A DNA stretch of 64,000 bases from Botryococcus braunii (taxonomy: Eukaryota > Chlorophyta > Trebouxiophyceae): assembly GCA_002005505.1 (NCBI GenBank), contig KV908403.1, forward strand, positions 440,742 through 504,741, read 5' to 3'. How positions within the stretch are numbered: the stretch's first letter is position 1; the number at the start of each line of letters is the position of its first letter. Below are positions 50,005 to 64,000 of this stretch, piece by piece. A program made the position numbers and the translations under genes. The notes under the pieces were generated by a model, which had not been told where the DNA came from, did no database searches, and was given only the letters and a program-made list of their open reading frames with translations.

Positions 50005-51294
50005 GTGTACGTCAAGTTCTCACATCTTCATCATCTGAGCCAAGCTCACCATGTTTATCATCTGGGCTTCTCCATGAAGAACGTGAGTGGGTATGAGAAA
50101 GCTTGTGGGGTACGAAAAGGGGTTGCTTCCGCACAACTACGAGTCGGCATGGAAAGCTTGTGCAATTTGCAGGAGCACTACGGCTTCCAGAAGCAACATG
50201 GAGATGGAATTGTAAATGAAGGCCCCACTCTCATCGGGTCTATCTTCCGCCAGCAAGTTGCCGAGTATGACGGCAAATCACAGCTTTTCTCCCCACGCAT
50301 TTATGTCCGCTCAGAACCGGAGACACACAAATCCATGCGCCATGATCTCTCATATGACCCAGGCCCCCCAAGCAGTCTGAGAATGTACCCTAGTGAAACA
50401 CCAATCTCGCAACCCAGTTTGGGTCTGGCGAATGAACCCCCAGATGACCAGTCTAACTTCTCTCTGCCACGATTTGAACTTCAACGCCTGGACACAGAAA
50501 CTCAGCTGAGCTGCCAGTCCCTCGCAAGCCCAACAGAATGGAGAGATAATCTGGCATTCTGCGATGCTGATGGTGATCTAGGAGTCGAAATGGAAGCACA
50601 GGCAGGATCTCAAAACCTTTGGAGTTGCCTTTCCACCATGCGCAGGCCACATGCGCATAGTGATCCCCTTGGTGCAGAAGCCGAAGCCCCATTGCATCGG
50701 ACAGTATCATGGATTGTTTGTGTTACATTTGAGGAGATCCTTCCACACCCCAGCAGGGGGCTCCTCAGCCGGATGCTGCGACTAACGGATGTCCGCAGCA
50801 CACCATTTGAGGATTCCCCAGAACCCTTGCTGCATCTTAGGCCATCCACTGATTACTTATTGACCTGCTCTGTTCGCCCATGCCTGCCAAACGTACCCTT
50901 GCCGGAGGCACTCCGGCTTTGGGTTGGTATTACAGGACATGAGACAGCAGTGGATATGGAGCGTGGCAGAACAGACGACGCAAAGGTATGGCTGGGATCA
51001 GGCTGCTGGCGCTCTCCGGAGATGCCCTTGCTGGCAGATACCAACAATATGAGACAGGCAAGGTTGAGGGGAAGACTTACAATCACGTCCCTTCTTGACT
51101 GCGGGGCCAGCAAGCATACATTGCAAGGCGGAACACAATGGAATTTCCAAGCGCACTTCAGCAGGCATGAACAAACCCTGTTCGATTCTCTATTACAGAA
51201 TGATACATTGATCTCTAATAGTTATCGTTCCACATGGATGCCTAAACAAGATTTTAAGTCTCACAAACCGTACAGCAAACCTGTCTCGGAATGA
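50005..51294 (+). CDS. Unknown protein, large 3' exon (about 429 codons open)
   Basis: The longest complex open frame in the window (stop at 51292-51294), with normal amino-acid variety and no repeats. The part up to about 50090 may be intron. Features: an acidic, Pro/Ser-rich middle, a segment that looks like a folded domain (VSWIVCVTFEEILPHP to about residue 330), and a polar C-terminus. It is probably the 3' end of the gene that starts near 48.4 kb on the same strand. It ends 324 bp from the convergent ubiquitin-L40 gene. I cannot assign a family or function. Confidence 0.55.
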   Translation: MYVKFSHLHHLSQAHHVYHLGFSMKNVSGYEKACGVRKGVASAQLRVGMESLCNLQEHYGFQKQHGDGIVNEGPTLIGSIFRQQVAEYDGKSQLFSPRIYVRSEPETHKSMRHDLSYDPGPPSSLRMYPSETPISQPSLGLANEPPDDQSNFSLPRFELQRLDTETQLSCQSLASPTEWRDNLAFCDADGDLGVEMEAQAGSQNLWSCLSTMRRPHAHSDPLGAEAEAPLHRTVSWIVCVTFEEILPHPSRGLLSRMLRLTDVRSTPFEDSPEPLLHLRPSTDYLLTCSVRPCLPNVPLPEALRLWVGITGHETAVDMERGRTDDAKVWLGSGCWRSPEMPLLADTNNMRQARLRGRLTITSLLDCGASKHTLQGGTQWNFQAHFSRHEQTLFDSLLQNDTLISNSYRSTWMPKQDFKSHKPYSKPVSE

Positions 51295-51618
51295 CCTTTA
51301 AAATCTGATCCTCTCTTGACTCTTGCCTAGGCAGCTGTCAATGATAATGATCCTCATCATGACTAGTGCTTTTTGTAACAGGGATGCCAGCGACCTTCCC
51401 CATGACACGAGAATCAATGCAGCAACCGCCCATGAAGCCCTGTACTGGACATCATTCGGCGGTGCAATACCATCAACTGCCCACCTGTGGGCACAGATCA
51501 CTCCACAGCTGGTCAGCAATACCCACATGCACGGAATGGACTCCACATGCCAGGCCAGGAGCTTTACAGTGTAGAAGTCCCAAGCCCTACTGCCACAGAT
51601 TGCAGAGTCTGTTATTTC

Positions 51619-53539
<1,921 letters not shown>

Positions 53540-53543
53540 CAAC

Positions 53544-54238
<695 letters not shown>

Positions 54239-54411
54239 TTCACTAAACAGTCCTAAAGCGTAACGATAATTGATAACTTTTGCAGGGCTGTCGTTTAGTG
54301 TATATGTATGCCAGAGTGTTGAAATTTGAATCCAGGTTCGTAAATATACTCTGAACAGGTGTGTAAAGTTGAAGGCTTAGAAACCCAGGAGAAACCAGTG
54401 AACTCCGGATT

Positions 54412-54518
<107 letters not shown>

Positions 54519-54582
54519 GTGGGGAGAGAATATCCACATAGAGGAAGTGATAATTCACTAATCAGTCATAACGAGCAATTAT

Positions 54583-54583
54583 T

Positions 54584-54654
<71 letters not shown>

Positions 54655-54759
54655 CCCCCCCTCCCTCCCTCCCTCCCCATCACCTTCAGTATTTGGCCCT
54701 AGATTCCGCGTCCCTGCATGATGGATTTTGGTATGCGGTTTAGAATAGGCTTCACTCTT
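54583..54759 (-). mobile_element. Retroposon-like element carrying its own (GA)n, with 6-bp TSD
   Basis: 177 bp present in unit B1 and absent from B2, flanked by the direct repeat AATTAT (54577-54582 and 54760-54765). Read on the minus strand: AAGAGTGAAGCCTATTCTAA head, CATCATGCAGGGACGCGGAA core, AAGGTGATGGGG, a GGGA run and about 58 bp of GA ending in G. This shows directly that head and microsatellite were inserted as one unit. Confidence 0.75.
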
Positions 54760-54906
54760 AATTATAAATGGTAACTGCTGCAGGGCTGTAGGGTGGTCAA
54801 TATGTAAACCAGCGTGTTGAAATTGAATCCAGGTTCGTAAATTAGTAATCTGAGCAGGTGGGGAAAGTTGAAGGCTTGGAATCCCAGGAGAAAGCAGTGA
54901 ACTCCT

Positions 54907-55063
<157 letters not shown>

Positions 55064-55264
55064 GGGAAATATCCACAGAGAGAAAGAGAGAATTCACTAA
55101 ACAGTCCTAAAGCGTAACGATAATTGATAACTTTTGCAGGGCTGTCGTTTAGTGTATATGTATGCCAGAGTGTTGAAATTTGAATCCAGGATCGCAAAAC
55201 AGTACTCTGAACAGGTGTGTAAAGTTGAAGGCTTAGAAACCCAGGAGAAACCAGTGAACTCCGG

Positions 55265-55400
<136 letters not shown>

Positions 55401-55601
55401 GAGAATATCCACATAGAGGAAGTGATAATTGACTAATCAGTCAGAACGGGCAATGACAAATGGTTACTGCTGCAGGGCTGTAGGGTGGTCAATATGTAAA
55501 CCTGCGTGTTGAAATTGAATTCAGGTTCGTAAATTAGTAATCTGAACAGGTGGGGAAAGTTGAAGGCTTGGAATCCCAGGAGAAAGCAGTGAACTCCTGA
55601 T

Positions 55602-55832
<231 letters not shown>

Positions 55833-55835
<3 letters not shown>

Positions 55836-58792
55836 CTTACTACTCACATATATAACTCCGTGTGTACCCAGGGATTTTCCCCTGCAGGTTTGCCACTTTT
55901 TCTATGCCTGGGCTTAGCGCTCTGAAGACACTTTGAAACGTGAGCTGCGGATTTCACGGATAACAATCTTACCCTTCAGGCTCTGCTCTGATGTATAGCC
56001 GTCCAAATGTTTTGCCTCCAGCAAGGTCGCCATGCAGGAGGACCCCCTCACGTTCTTTGTGGCTGGTCCGTGGGTTATATATTTAGCACACCCTCTTACA
56101 GATAACTTTCAGACTTCCAAAGGCCTTTATCCTGCGCAGCTTTTGCCATTTACATATTTGAACTACTGTAGAGTTTCTATAAATAAGGTCCGCTTCTAGT
56201 TGTAGCAAAGTGCTGAAGGATGGCTGATAAACTTCCTAGGTATTAATACTGCTGAATTTTATACATTCATTGAACATGTAAACCATTGTAATCCCACAGG
56301 GAAATTGGACTAGCTATACTTCTCTCCTCCAGATGGCGCTGCCCCCTAGCTCTGAGTGGATAGCGCTGAACCGTGACCACAAGTGAGGAAGAGAATGCAT
56401 GTACCCTGTATTAATAGCACACCACGGTACATGTTACACAGACGGCACTTCACTTTCATTGTGGAGAAGAAAGATAAGGGGCTTTTGAGAAGTACAAATA
56501 TTGGTACCATGAAACCGAATTGCAAGTCTGTGTCCAGTATAATCTGTCGGCTCTAAAACCAGGCATGGATAAACCGGTGTACTGTGACAGTGGAAGGCTG
56601 TGAAGCCTCTGACACACTCTGAATCATAGTGGTGACGTCTTGCCCTACACTATCTATCCCTCTCACACATGGTAAGCCTAGGGTCAGTGACAGTTTCGAG
56701 GACTTGCACTTCCATACACCAACAGCTGTCTTCCCCCACCCATCACAACTTGGTTCATCGTTCGAAACTCGGTGACACCACTGTTGGCGCATAGAACCTT
56801 TCAGAGGTGCACAGAGAAAAGCTTACGAGACCCCGTCACTGGACATCATTTTCAAGGATTCCCTGTTTCCCTTTCCTGCACATGTATCCATCCAGTTGGG
56901 TTTTTGGCTTGATACTATTGGTCGTCTACTGTTCTCTCAGCAGGTGTAGGCATTACTTGAGCCCAGGAAAGACTCTACCTCAGGCGGTGCACACCGTGGC
57001 TCAAGGGTAGTATAAGTCAAAAATCAGCAATATCTCATATCCAGAAGCTTTGATGAAGGGGGAACAGCGAGGGAAAAAAGAAGGGGGGGGGGGGGGCACG
57101 GACAGCGTGAAAGGGGCGAAACCCGAGAGCAGAGATCGACCAGCCCACAAGCACTGATAACTCAAATAGCCCAACAGCACTCCAAATAGCAAGTAGGCAG
57201 GAGATTTCGAAAATGAGAAGAATGCGGGACAGCTGTTTAACTGGGCTAAAAGGCTTTGCAGCTTCAGCGATTTGACGGTAATGACAACTTTAATGACATC
57301 TGCTTACACAATGAAGATGCATTATCTTCATTAAACTGAGAAAAGCCAATAACGGAGCGGAATATAATCCATTCCAAAGCTAGGCGTCTGGTCGAAGTGC
57401 ATTCAGGAGGTGCCTACACATTGACTCCAGTGGAGCCATGTTCTCACAGGACCTATAAGCACGTATGCAGGACAACACCTCTTCCTGTAATAGTTGATCC
57501 CCAGCCTATTAACAGATCTCCTGGTTAACAGATGCTTCCACAGCAAATCACGCCACGCTAGGCGCACGACCAGCAATTCAGATTTATATCACAGGCAAAA
57601 TTCAAAAACGATGCTTCACACTTGTAACACTTTTCACAGCCCCTAACCGTGATCCCCCTTTTCTTCCCTGAGCTTCCCGAACAGTAATGCACTACATGGC
57701 CGACTCGATCAATTTTCACGTGCAGCAAGGACTTTTTTGTAACAAAATCCACTGCTACCAAAGTTTAACATTTCAGTTACCGTCTGAGTACAGACAACTC
57801 ATACAAAACTGCAGCATAGCTGCTGGTGGTATTGGTAGACATGTGTTGGTGGCAACTGCTGCTGTTGATTCCAGGAGAAAAGATCAGCAAGTCATGTCCA
57901 ATATGTATGATATCTATCACACGTCGAGGTGACTCCTGATCCCACACAATTCTGAAAATCATTCAGCGAATGAGCTTTCCTACATCCCTAGCAAGATAGG
58001 AGAGCCCTTGGCATGCCATGGAAACAAGAGGCTGGTCCAGCCTTCACTCCCTATAGGGAAATCCAAAAAATGGACACAAATACTACCGGAAGTCTATAAA
58101 TTACACCCCTACGATTTAGGACAAGCAAGATGCACCCCTGTGATTTAGGAGGCTGCAATCACAGACCGATTGAATTTGCCAAACTTCCCAGGCTGCAGTC
58201 CAGCAGGCTGTCGCGCAGAAACTTGGGAGGACTTAACCTGCACCCGCACATCAAATTCTCTTACACCCAGAAAAGAAGCTACCTGTTCTACTCCCCATAC
58301 CGTTGCTTCCCATACCACCTCCAAAACCAATGGTCAAAGCAATTTGGGAAACCTGCAGCCCCCTAGTCCGTGGCACACCATAACATGACCTAAAGAGTCC
58401 CGCCACATTGGCTGCTAAACACCTGGCAACACTCAAGGAAAGGTACAGAAACTCGTTACATTGGATTCGTGTGTATGTCGCAAACTCACTTGGCCTAGCC
58501 ATCCAGTCTTTTAACTATTACAGAACCCCCATGAACGTGACACTTTCACATTGACCTGCCCATCCAAGGTGATGCTAAACATGCTCTTCCACAGCCTACC
58601 CCCTTGAACCGACGACTCTCCACGTCAGCGAGCGACTACAAACGAGTCCAGCAGGATCATGTGAAACAAACAATCCATACAATTACTGAACTCAACATCC
58701 CAACAAAAGAACGTCATTCGATTTGAAAACATGAGCAAAAGACGGGTCGATAAATGAACAAAATCAGATGAATTGACAAAAAAGTACGCGGT
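55833..58792. other. Region without a supported gene
   Basis: Complex sequence with ORFs of at most about 80 codons. It should contain the 3' UTR of the CobW-WW gene at its right end. A short duplicated motif (ACACCCCTACGATTTAGGA and GCACCCCTGTGATTTAGGA) lies at 58104-58150. Confidence 0.45.
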
Positions 58793-61700
58793 CTACAAAC
58801 ATTTGGTGAAGCGACATGTTCGTTGCATCCACACAATCGACAGAGTGACCTTCGGCTTCACCTTGGATGCAGATGCAGCAATCAATGGGCGCTCCCATGT
58901 CTTCTCCCCTGTGCTACTGTTCACGAAATAAGGCCGTCCCGTGCAGGGATCGACATGCTGCTCCCATCCTTCAGGCAGGGCCTCCCAAACGCACGTCCGA
59001 AACCCATCAACCAGATCCTGCAGGGCTCAACAACATCCCATTATCAGTTGGGCAGCCATACATTATGTAAACTTCCCTTCAGGTATATAACACAACCCAA
59101 CAGTGCACAAACTTACAGTAAGCCACCCCATAAGCAGATAGCTAGTCCCCCCCCGGGGGGGGGGGGGGGGAGGGGGGGTGTGGTCTCAAAAACTCACCTT
59201 CCGGGTTAAGTGTTTCCCAATAAAGACAATTTGGTTTACTGGCTCATCGTCAGCCCAGGTGGAGGAACATGGACCAAAGCAGATCGTGTCATGCACTCCC
59301 TGGAACACAAACTTCGTCTTCTCTTGTCCCTGTTCACAGCACCAACAACATAAACTCATGAATGTGGAATCAACCCCATAGCAATGCAAGCAACAGTACA
59401 CTATCATCACTCATTAAAACAATCCCCCCCCATAAAAGTAACAAAACCCATAACCAAATCCAAAAGACACCAGAGATCATGGTTAATGCACATACCTTGA
59501 TGCAGAGGAGGCCCTTGCAACGCATGATGTCGCGGCCCTTCTCCAGGAGAAGATCCTTCATGAACATATTGAATCTGTACGGGTCCAGAGGGCCGTGGGC
59601 TGTGATACCCACACTGCTAACACCAGACATGTCATGCAGCCTCTTTCGTCTCCTCTTTGGACGCCTTGCTTTTTGCTGCAACAGAACATGAAGACAAGTG
59701 TCAGCAAGAATTCCCACAAAACAAACCCACATCTTCTGCATCAAGTGCTCCACCCATCAGAGGAGCAGGTCACAGCAAGGGCAAGGAAAGAGAGCTACGG
59801 AACGCATGCCCCCCCCCCCCCCCCCCCCAAACACACACATAACAAACCACATATACACACACTCTCACACAGAATTCCAAAAAAAAAAAAGGGAAGATAC
59901 AGATGAAGTGAGAGCAAGGAAGCCGCGTCTGATCCAACCAGAAGGGACATGCACCAACACTGCTTTCAGCAACTCCTTACCTCCTCTTCTTGCTCAGAGA
60001 TCATTGAGCCAGCTGGTGTGTCATCCCCTGCTGCACTGCGTTTTCCAAGGCACGAGTCCATGGACCTGCGCGAGCCCTGACTGACTCGCTCAAGCGAGGG
60101 CCTTGCAGCACCCCCTCCACCGTCCCGCAGACCCTCTGCTTCTACAGTAGAGCGCTCCATAGCCGAACCCACGCTGATTCTTTCAAACTTTGACTTGACC
60201 TTTGCTTGGATACCTTCATCCACATCGGTTCCCTCCTCTTGCTCATGCACATGATGAGCATCATCATCTTCATCTTCAGAGTCGGAATCCATGAAATTAG
60301 GATCCACCTGTTGTCAAGAAGGCGTCAGTACTGCCTGTCACTGCCAGCTAAAACCAACCAAAGCACATGGGCATTGTTGATAAGCAGCATTCACACCACG
60401 GGCAAGAGTTTGAATAGATAACCGGTGCCGAGGCACACACTATTCGTAAGAACCCCCCATAAATACTGTCTGCCTTGGACATCCCCATCCACCTCTCCCT
60501 CGCCCCAGCCAAGGCATACAAAGCAGAAGGAAGCGCCCGTCAACCATCACTTGCCCACCCCACTACATACAAAGCAGAACTGAGCAAAAACACACCAAAA
60601 TCGGCAGAAACAAACTGGAATTTGGCATGCACTAATGTCAGGATACATCAGATCCCCACCCAATGCGTGGATACTCTATAATATTCCAATTGCAACTCGG
60701 GCCAGTCGGCATGCAACTGCCAACAGAGGCAATGACTAGAAACCTGCAGAAACATGCACAGTCCACCCCTCATAATCGGAAAATGAGATGAGTATTGACC
60801 TGCAAAGCTCGTTCTATCGAGAATGAATTAACATTCATCAACATGTCCCACGTTGGCCTCAGGCTTTCGTCATTGCCACTGAGCTGGCACTCCATCAAGT
60901 GAGCTGTCATATTCACAGCCCGGACCATCCCTCGGGCTTTCGCGAGATCCTCAGGGGAAACCAAATCGATTTTATTCAGCAAGATTGTATCAGCAAAGGC
61001 AATTTGGTTTGCAGCCTCGTCCACAGCATCTGGCCTCCGTTCATCAAGAAGCTGCATTAACCCGCCAAAAATGCCCTTACACAACCCAATGAAGCAATAC
61101 CTAGCTGCACCACAAGGCCACGTTCAAGCCTCTACAGACAACTCCAGCATTCCGAGGATCTTACCTTAGAAATATGCTGCGCATCCACGAGACACCTGTG
61201 CCATGCCGGCAACCCTTTAGACTTGAGGAACAAAACTAAATCCCTCAAACAAATGAAAAACGCCTGTTTTGAGATGAGGGCGTACAAAACGGAGTCGAGC
61301 CGGAAGCGGGCATTAATCCAAGGGTTGGCAAAAAACGTGAACACCTGCAGGCCATCCAAAATTATCCATTTAGACATGCAGGGGTTGAATGTGTCGAACA
61401 CTTCGTAAAAGTCGCAGAAGGGTACCCACCACTGGTCCAGGGTCCGCGAGCCCGGTGGTCTCGAGTAGCACCGCATCAATAGGCCGAGACCCATATCTTC
61501 GCGTCCTTTCTTCCAACTCTTTCAGAGCATCTATAATATCAGAACGAAGCGAGCAGCAAACACAGCCGTTCTCGAGACTTACAACATCCTCTTTCGCAAT
61601 CAGGTTCTCACTTACTGCAAGCATTCACAAAAAACCGTCATTCGCATCGTCGCAGAGTCAACATTTGCCACAAAAAGAGTAACAAAGCAACTCCGTATCC

Positions 61701-62058
61701 CACAATACAACAAAAGTCCGCCCAGAGCAGACAGAACCTCTAACACGAGTGGTATAACAGCCAGGACCTTACCTAGTGCCCGATCAATATTCACCTCCCC
61801 AAACTCGTTTTCCACCACAGCTACTCGACGACCTGCTTTCTGTGTCAGAATCCGATTGACCAAAGTAGTCTTCCCTACGAACAGCCAGCCAGTGAACGGT
61901 GAGCGACGACATGCCAGATCCCAAAGCAATTCCGTTAACAAGTTCAGAGTAGTAGATAATATGCAAAAGCAAATTCTTCCAGCCATGGCCATGAGCACAC
62001 CTGCACCGAGAAAGCCGGTGATGAGCGTCACTGGCACCTTCTCCGACTCGGGCTTCAT
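58793..62058 (-). CDS. COG0523/CobW-family GTPase with C-terminal WW domain, 10 exons
   Basis: G3E-family GTPases of this type act as metallochaperones or zinc-transferring GTPases (family knowledge). Exons: 62058-62001, 61874-61773, 61614-61430, 61344-61286, 61195-61165, 61051-60800, 60307-59981, 59675-59496, 59329-59198, 59017-58793; 1551 nt, 516 residues, all GT-AG, phases consistent. Walker A GFLGAGKTT (15-23), ENEFGEVNID (about 41-50), metal motif GCVCC (70-74), LETTGLADPGP (about 104-114), NKID (171-174). After the GTPase core come an acidic, His-containing insert (about 230-270) and a CobW C-terminal domain (FVFQGVHDTIC, IVFIGK). Residues about 455-486 form a WW domain with Trp460, Tyr472-Phe473 and Trp483-Pro486, and a basic tail follows. 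Exon 5 is a 31-nt microexon. No N-terminal targeting peptide is evident, so it may be cytosolic. Confidence 0.9.
59150..59179. repeat. C-run/G-run palindromic homopolymer
   Basis: About 8 C followed by about 17 G with an A interruption, in the intron between the last two CobW-WW exons. Such a run is prone to assembly error. Confidence 0.8.
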
Positions 62059-62793
62059 TATATCGTACTATTCACAACCAGTGAAAGAAAGGACTGAACA
62101 CAGCTTTGACAGCCTGCCGTAGCAAGCACGGAAGGGACCCAACAAAGGGGAACATCGGTTGTCCTCCTGCCGGGTCCTACGGTGGGGAATTGTGGGACTT
62201 CTATTAATCCGCCGACCTGGACAATAGGTGGAAAGCTCCTACACTGTCGTGCTGGGCGGACGTCGTCCCACGTCGCCTTGATACCATCCACGTGACTGTC
62301 AAAACGACAAAAATGTAACCTAACACCCCGGTTCGTAAACCAATCCTACCGTCGGGAGCAGGGTCACGTAGCCTCGTGACCTTTTTTGCGAATCTCATCC
62401 TGCCGCGAGCGCGTCCACCCATTGTCCTGCCAGATGTCTACCCTACTACGCCGTTCCTGGCCAGTTGGGGCCAAAGCTACCGCATCAATCGTCTGGGGAT
62501 TCAATTCTAGCGTATCAGCAGCTCTGCACTGCAGGCTGGTCAAAACAACCAGGAGTGTTGGGGCTGGGTTACAGGGACGTCCGTGGCCCCTGACATCCAG
62601 ACAGGCTGGGGCAGATTTTCAGTTTCTCCTTGTTTTTCTTAGGTGTTGTTCTTTGGTTTGTTTACTTTGTGGCCCATCGCGTAAAGGAAAGTGAAATATA
62701 TTTTTGCTATGTTTGTTGTTTTTCTCGCTTTCTTACTTGTTTGTATGGATGTATGTATGTATCCATCTCGAGGGATGCCCAGGCTCTCCCCCC

Positions 62794-62880
62794 TTTTCAC
62801 CCTCTCTCTCCCTCCCTCCCTCCCCCCCCCCTTTTCTCTCTCTCTCTCTCTCCCCATCATGCCCCCCCCCCCCCCCCCGC
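62794..62880. repeat. CT-rich tract with C runs
   Basis: Short CT runs separated by C homopolymers; the 16-C run at 62863-62878 is likely variable. Confidence 0.9.
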
Positions 62881-63183
62881 CTTTCATAAAGAGAGAGAAG
62901 TGCTCTCTACGTAGAGCCCCGGGGCCAAAAAGGGGTCTGATGTGTTTAGGTGATCCCCTACTTTTGACTTATATCTGTTCTTTAATAGACATATATGTAT
63001 GTCTATGTACGTGTATGTATGTCATCCCACCTTACATGCACGAAGTTGATTCAGTCTCCTGAGCAGTGAGGCCTTCACAGACTCTTCTTTTGCATCCCAA
63101 ACTTGGCATGCACGCTAGATTAAGAATAAAGAGTGAAGCCTATCCTAGCGCTAACTTTCCCGGGGCGCCCCCATTCGCTGATA

Positions 63184-63240
63184 CGAGTAAATGTGGGAAC
63201 TGTACAATCCAGTTGATTGCACAGTTCCCACAGTTACTCG
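63184..63240. repeat. Hairpin, 20-bp arms with one mismatch
   Basis: Arms 63184-63203 and 63221-63240 around a 17-nt loop. Confidence 0.85.
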
Positions 63241-63345
63241 TTGATGCGACATTGTAAACAGATCTCTTGAGCTTTAACTACAACTTTTAGCCCGAAGGAT
63301 CCTGATTATCTAGGCAAGGACGGAACCATGCTCGAAAAGCGCGTG

Positions 63346-63355
63346 TGATGTGTGT

Positions 63356-63422
<67 letters not shown>
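63346..63422. repeat. (GT)n microsatellite
   Basis: About 75 bp of GT with one CT interruption, followed by a G run. Confidence 0.95.
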
Positions 63423-63426
<4 letters not shown>

Positions 63427-63727
63427 GACGAGGGGGGGGGGGGGAGCGTAGGTACCGTCTATCATTACAGGGTTTACCGAATCAGGAATTTGCTGTTAAG
63501 GGGACGGGCTTCTAATGCTGTGCTTAAACATATACTGTTGCCAGGACTTTCGCAACTGGAAAAACCCAAATTACATGGCTACTTATCAAGCAGTCGTGAA
63601 TACACAACTTGCACTGCTTGCAATTCATCTGCCAGTTCCATTTACCGTGATACTCGATAAAAGAGTAATTCCATGCCGGCCAGAACTGAGCCTAGTATAT
63701 AAACTCGTAAATTCAACGTGAAAAGCG

Positions 63728-63738
63728 GAGACAGACAG

Positions 63739-63770
<32 letters not shown>

Positions 63771-63869
63771 CCAGCCAGCCAGCCAGCCACACACACGCAC
63801 ACGCACACACGCACACGCACACACGCACACACACACACACACACACACGCACGCGCGCGCGCGCGCGGC
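63728..63869. repeat. (GACA)n, (GCCA)n and (CA/CG)n compound repeat
   Basis: About 40 bp of GACA units, six or so GCCA units, then CA/CG dinucleotides ending in pure CG. Confidence 0.95.
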
Positions 63870-64000
63870 ACAGATTAAGCCAGTTGCAGCAACGGCATCT
63901 GGGAGCCAGGTACTAAAAGAAATACCAAATCCATGACTGCCACAGGCGTGCCTCTTCGTCAACGCAATAAAAAAGCACTAGCTACTCATCTATATCTAAG

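Larger units (their letters stand above)
62059..64000. other. Upstream region of CobW-WW and right window end
   Basis: Probable CobW-WW promoter near 62.06-62.4 kb. No other gene recognised. A partial copy of the retroposon head (AAGAGTGAAGCCTATCCTAG) is at about 63126-63150. Microsatellites and a hairpin are listed separately. Confidence 0.5.

Overview
This is nuclear DNA of a eukaryote with spliceosomal introns. The gene set (a plant-type TWINKLE primase-helicase, a plant-like GT31 galactosyltransferase, an ubiquitin-L40 fusion with five coding exons, a Ty3 chromovirus) points to the green lineage. Low gene density, kilobase-scale introns and very long (GA)n/(CA)n tracts would fit a charophycean alga such as Chara; the genus is an inference and no organism is named by the sequence itself.

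Layout. 0.2-2.5 kb (-): a complete six-exon GT31 glycosyltransferase. 5.8-16.3 kb (-): nine exons of TWINKLE; its introns carry most of the microsatellites of that region and a 66-bp minisatellite. 16.3-30.6 kb: no confident gene, but a copy of an LTR-like repeat (here called R), a frame-broken ORF pair followed by a poly(A)-like tract, a foldback locus and several near-perfect palindromes. 30.6-31.3 kb (+): an intron-free dsRNA-binding-domain ORF. 36.6-46.2 kb: a repeat island with a 3.06-kb LTR element (TSD ATTAA) that keeps only integrase and chromodomain, R copies including one solo LTR with TSD, and two minus-strand loci where an intron-containing copy is followed directly by an intronless copy of itself. 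48.4-51.3 kb (+): an unrecognised multi-exon gene with one predicted membrane segment. 51.6-53.0 kb (-): ubiquitin-ribosomal protein L40. 53.5-55.8 kb: a higher-order repeat array built from microsatellites. 58.8-62.1 kb (-): a ten-exon COG0523/CobW GTPase ending in a WW domain. 62.1-64 kb: upstream DNA and microsatellites.

The genes are unrelated housekeeping genes: organelle DNA replication (TWINKLE), Golgi glycosylation (GT31), ubiquitin and ribosome supply (UBI-L40) and metal handling (CobW). They share no operon-like logic. The most unusual content is in the repeats: locally inserted spliced cDNA copies (37.2-37.9 and 43.9-44.8 kb), and a short mobile element with target-site duplications (36.6 and 54.6 kb) whose head also sits next to long GA tracts at 45.3 and 53.5 kb, which suggests that some microsatellites here are spread as the tail of a mobile element. 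Exon borders were set by hand from GT/GC-AG sites, reading-frame phase and family alignment; no alignment or expression data were available.
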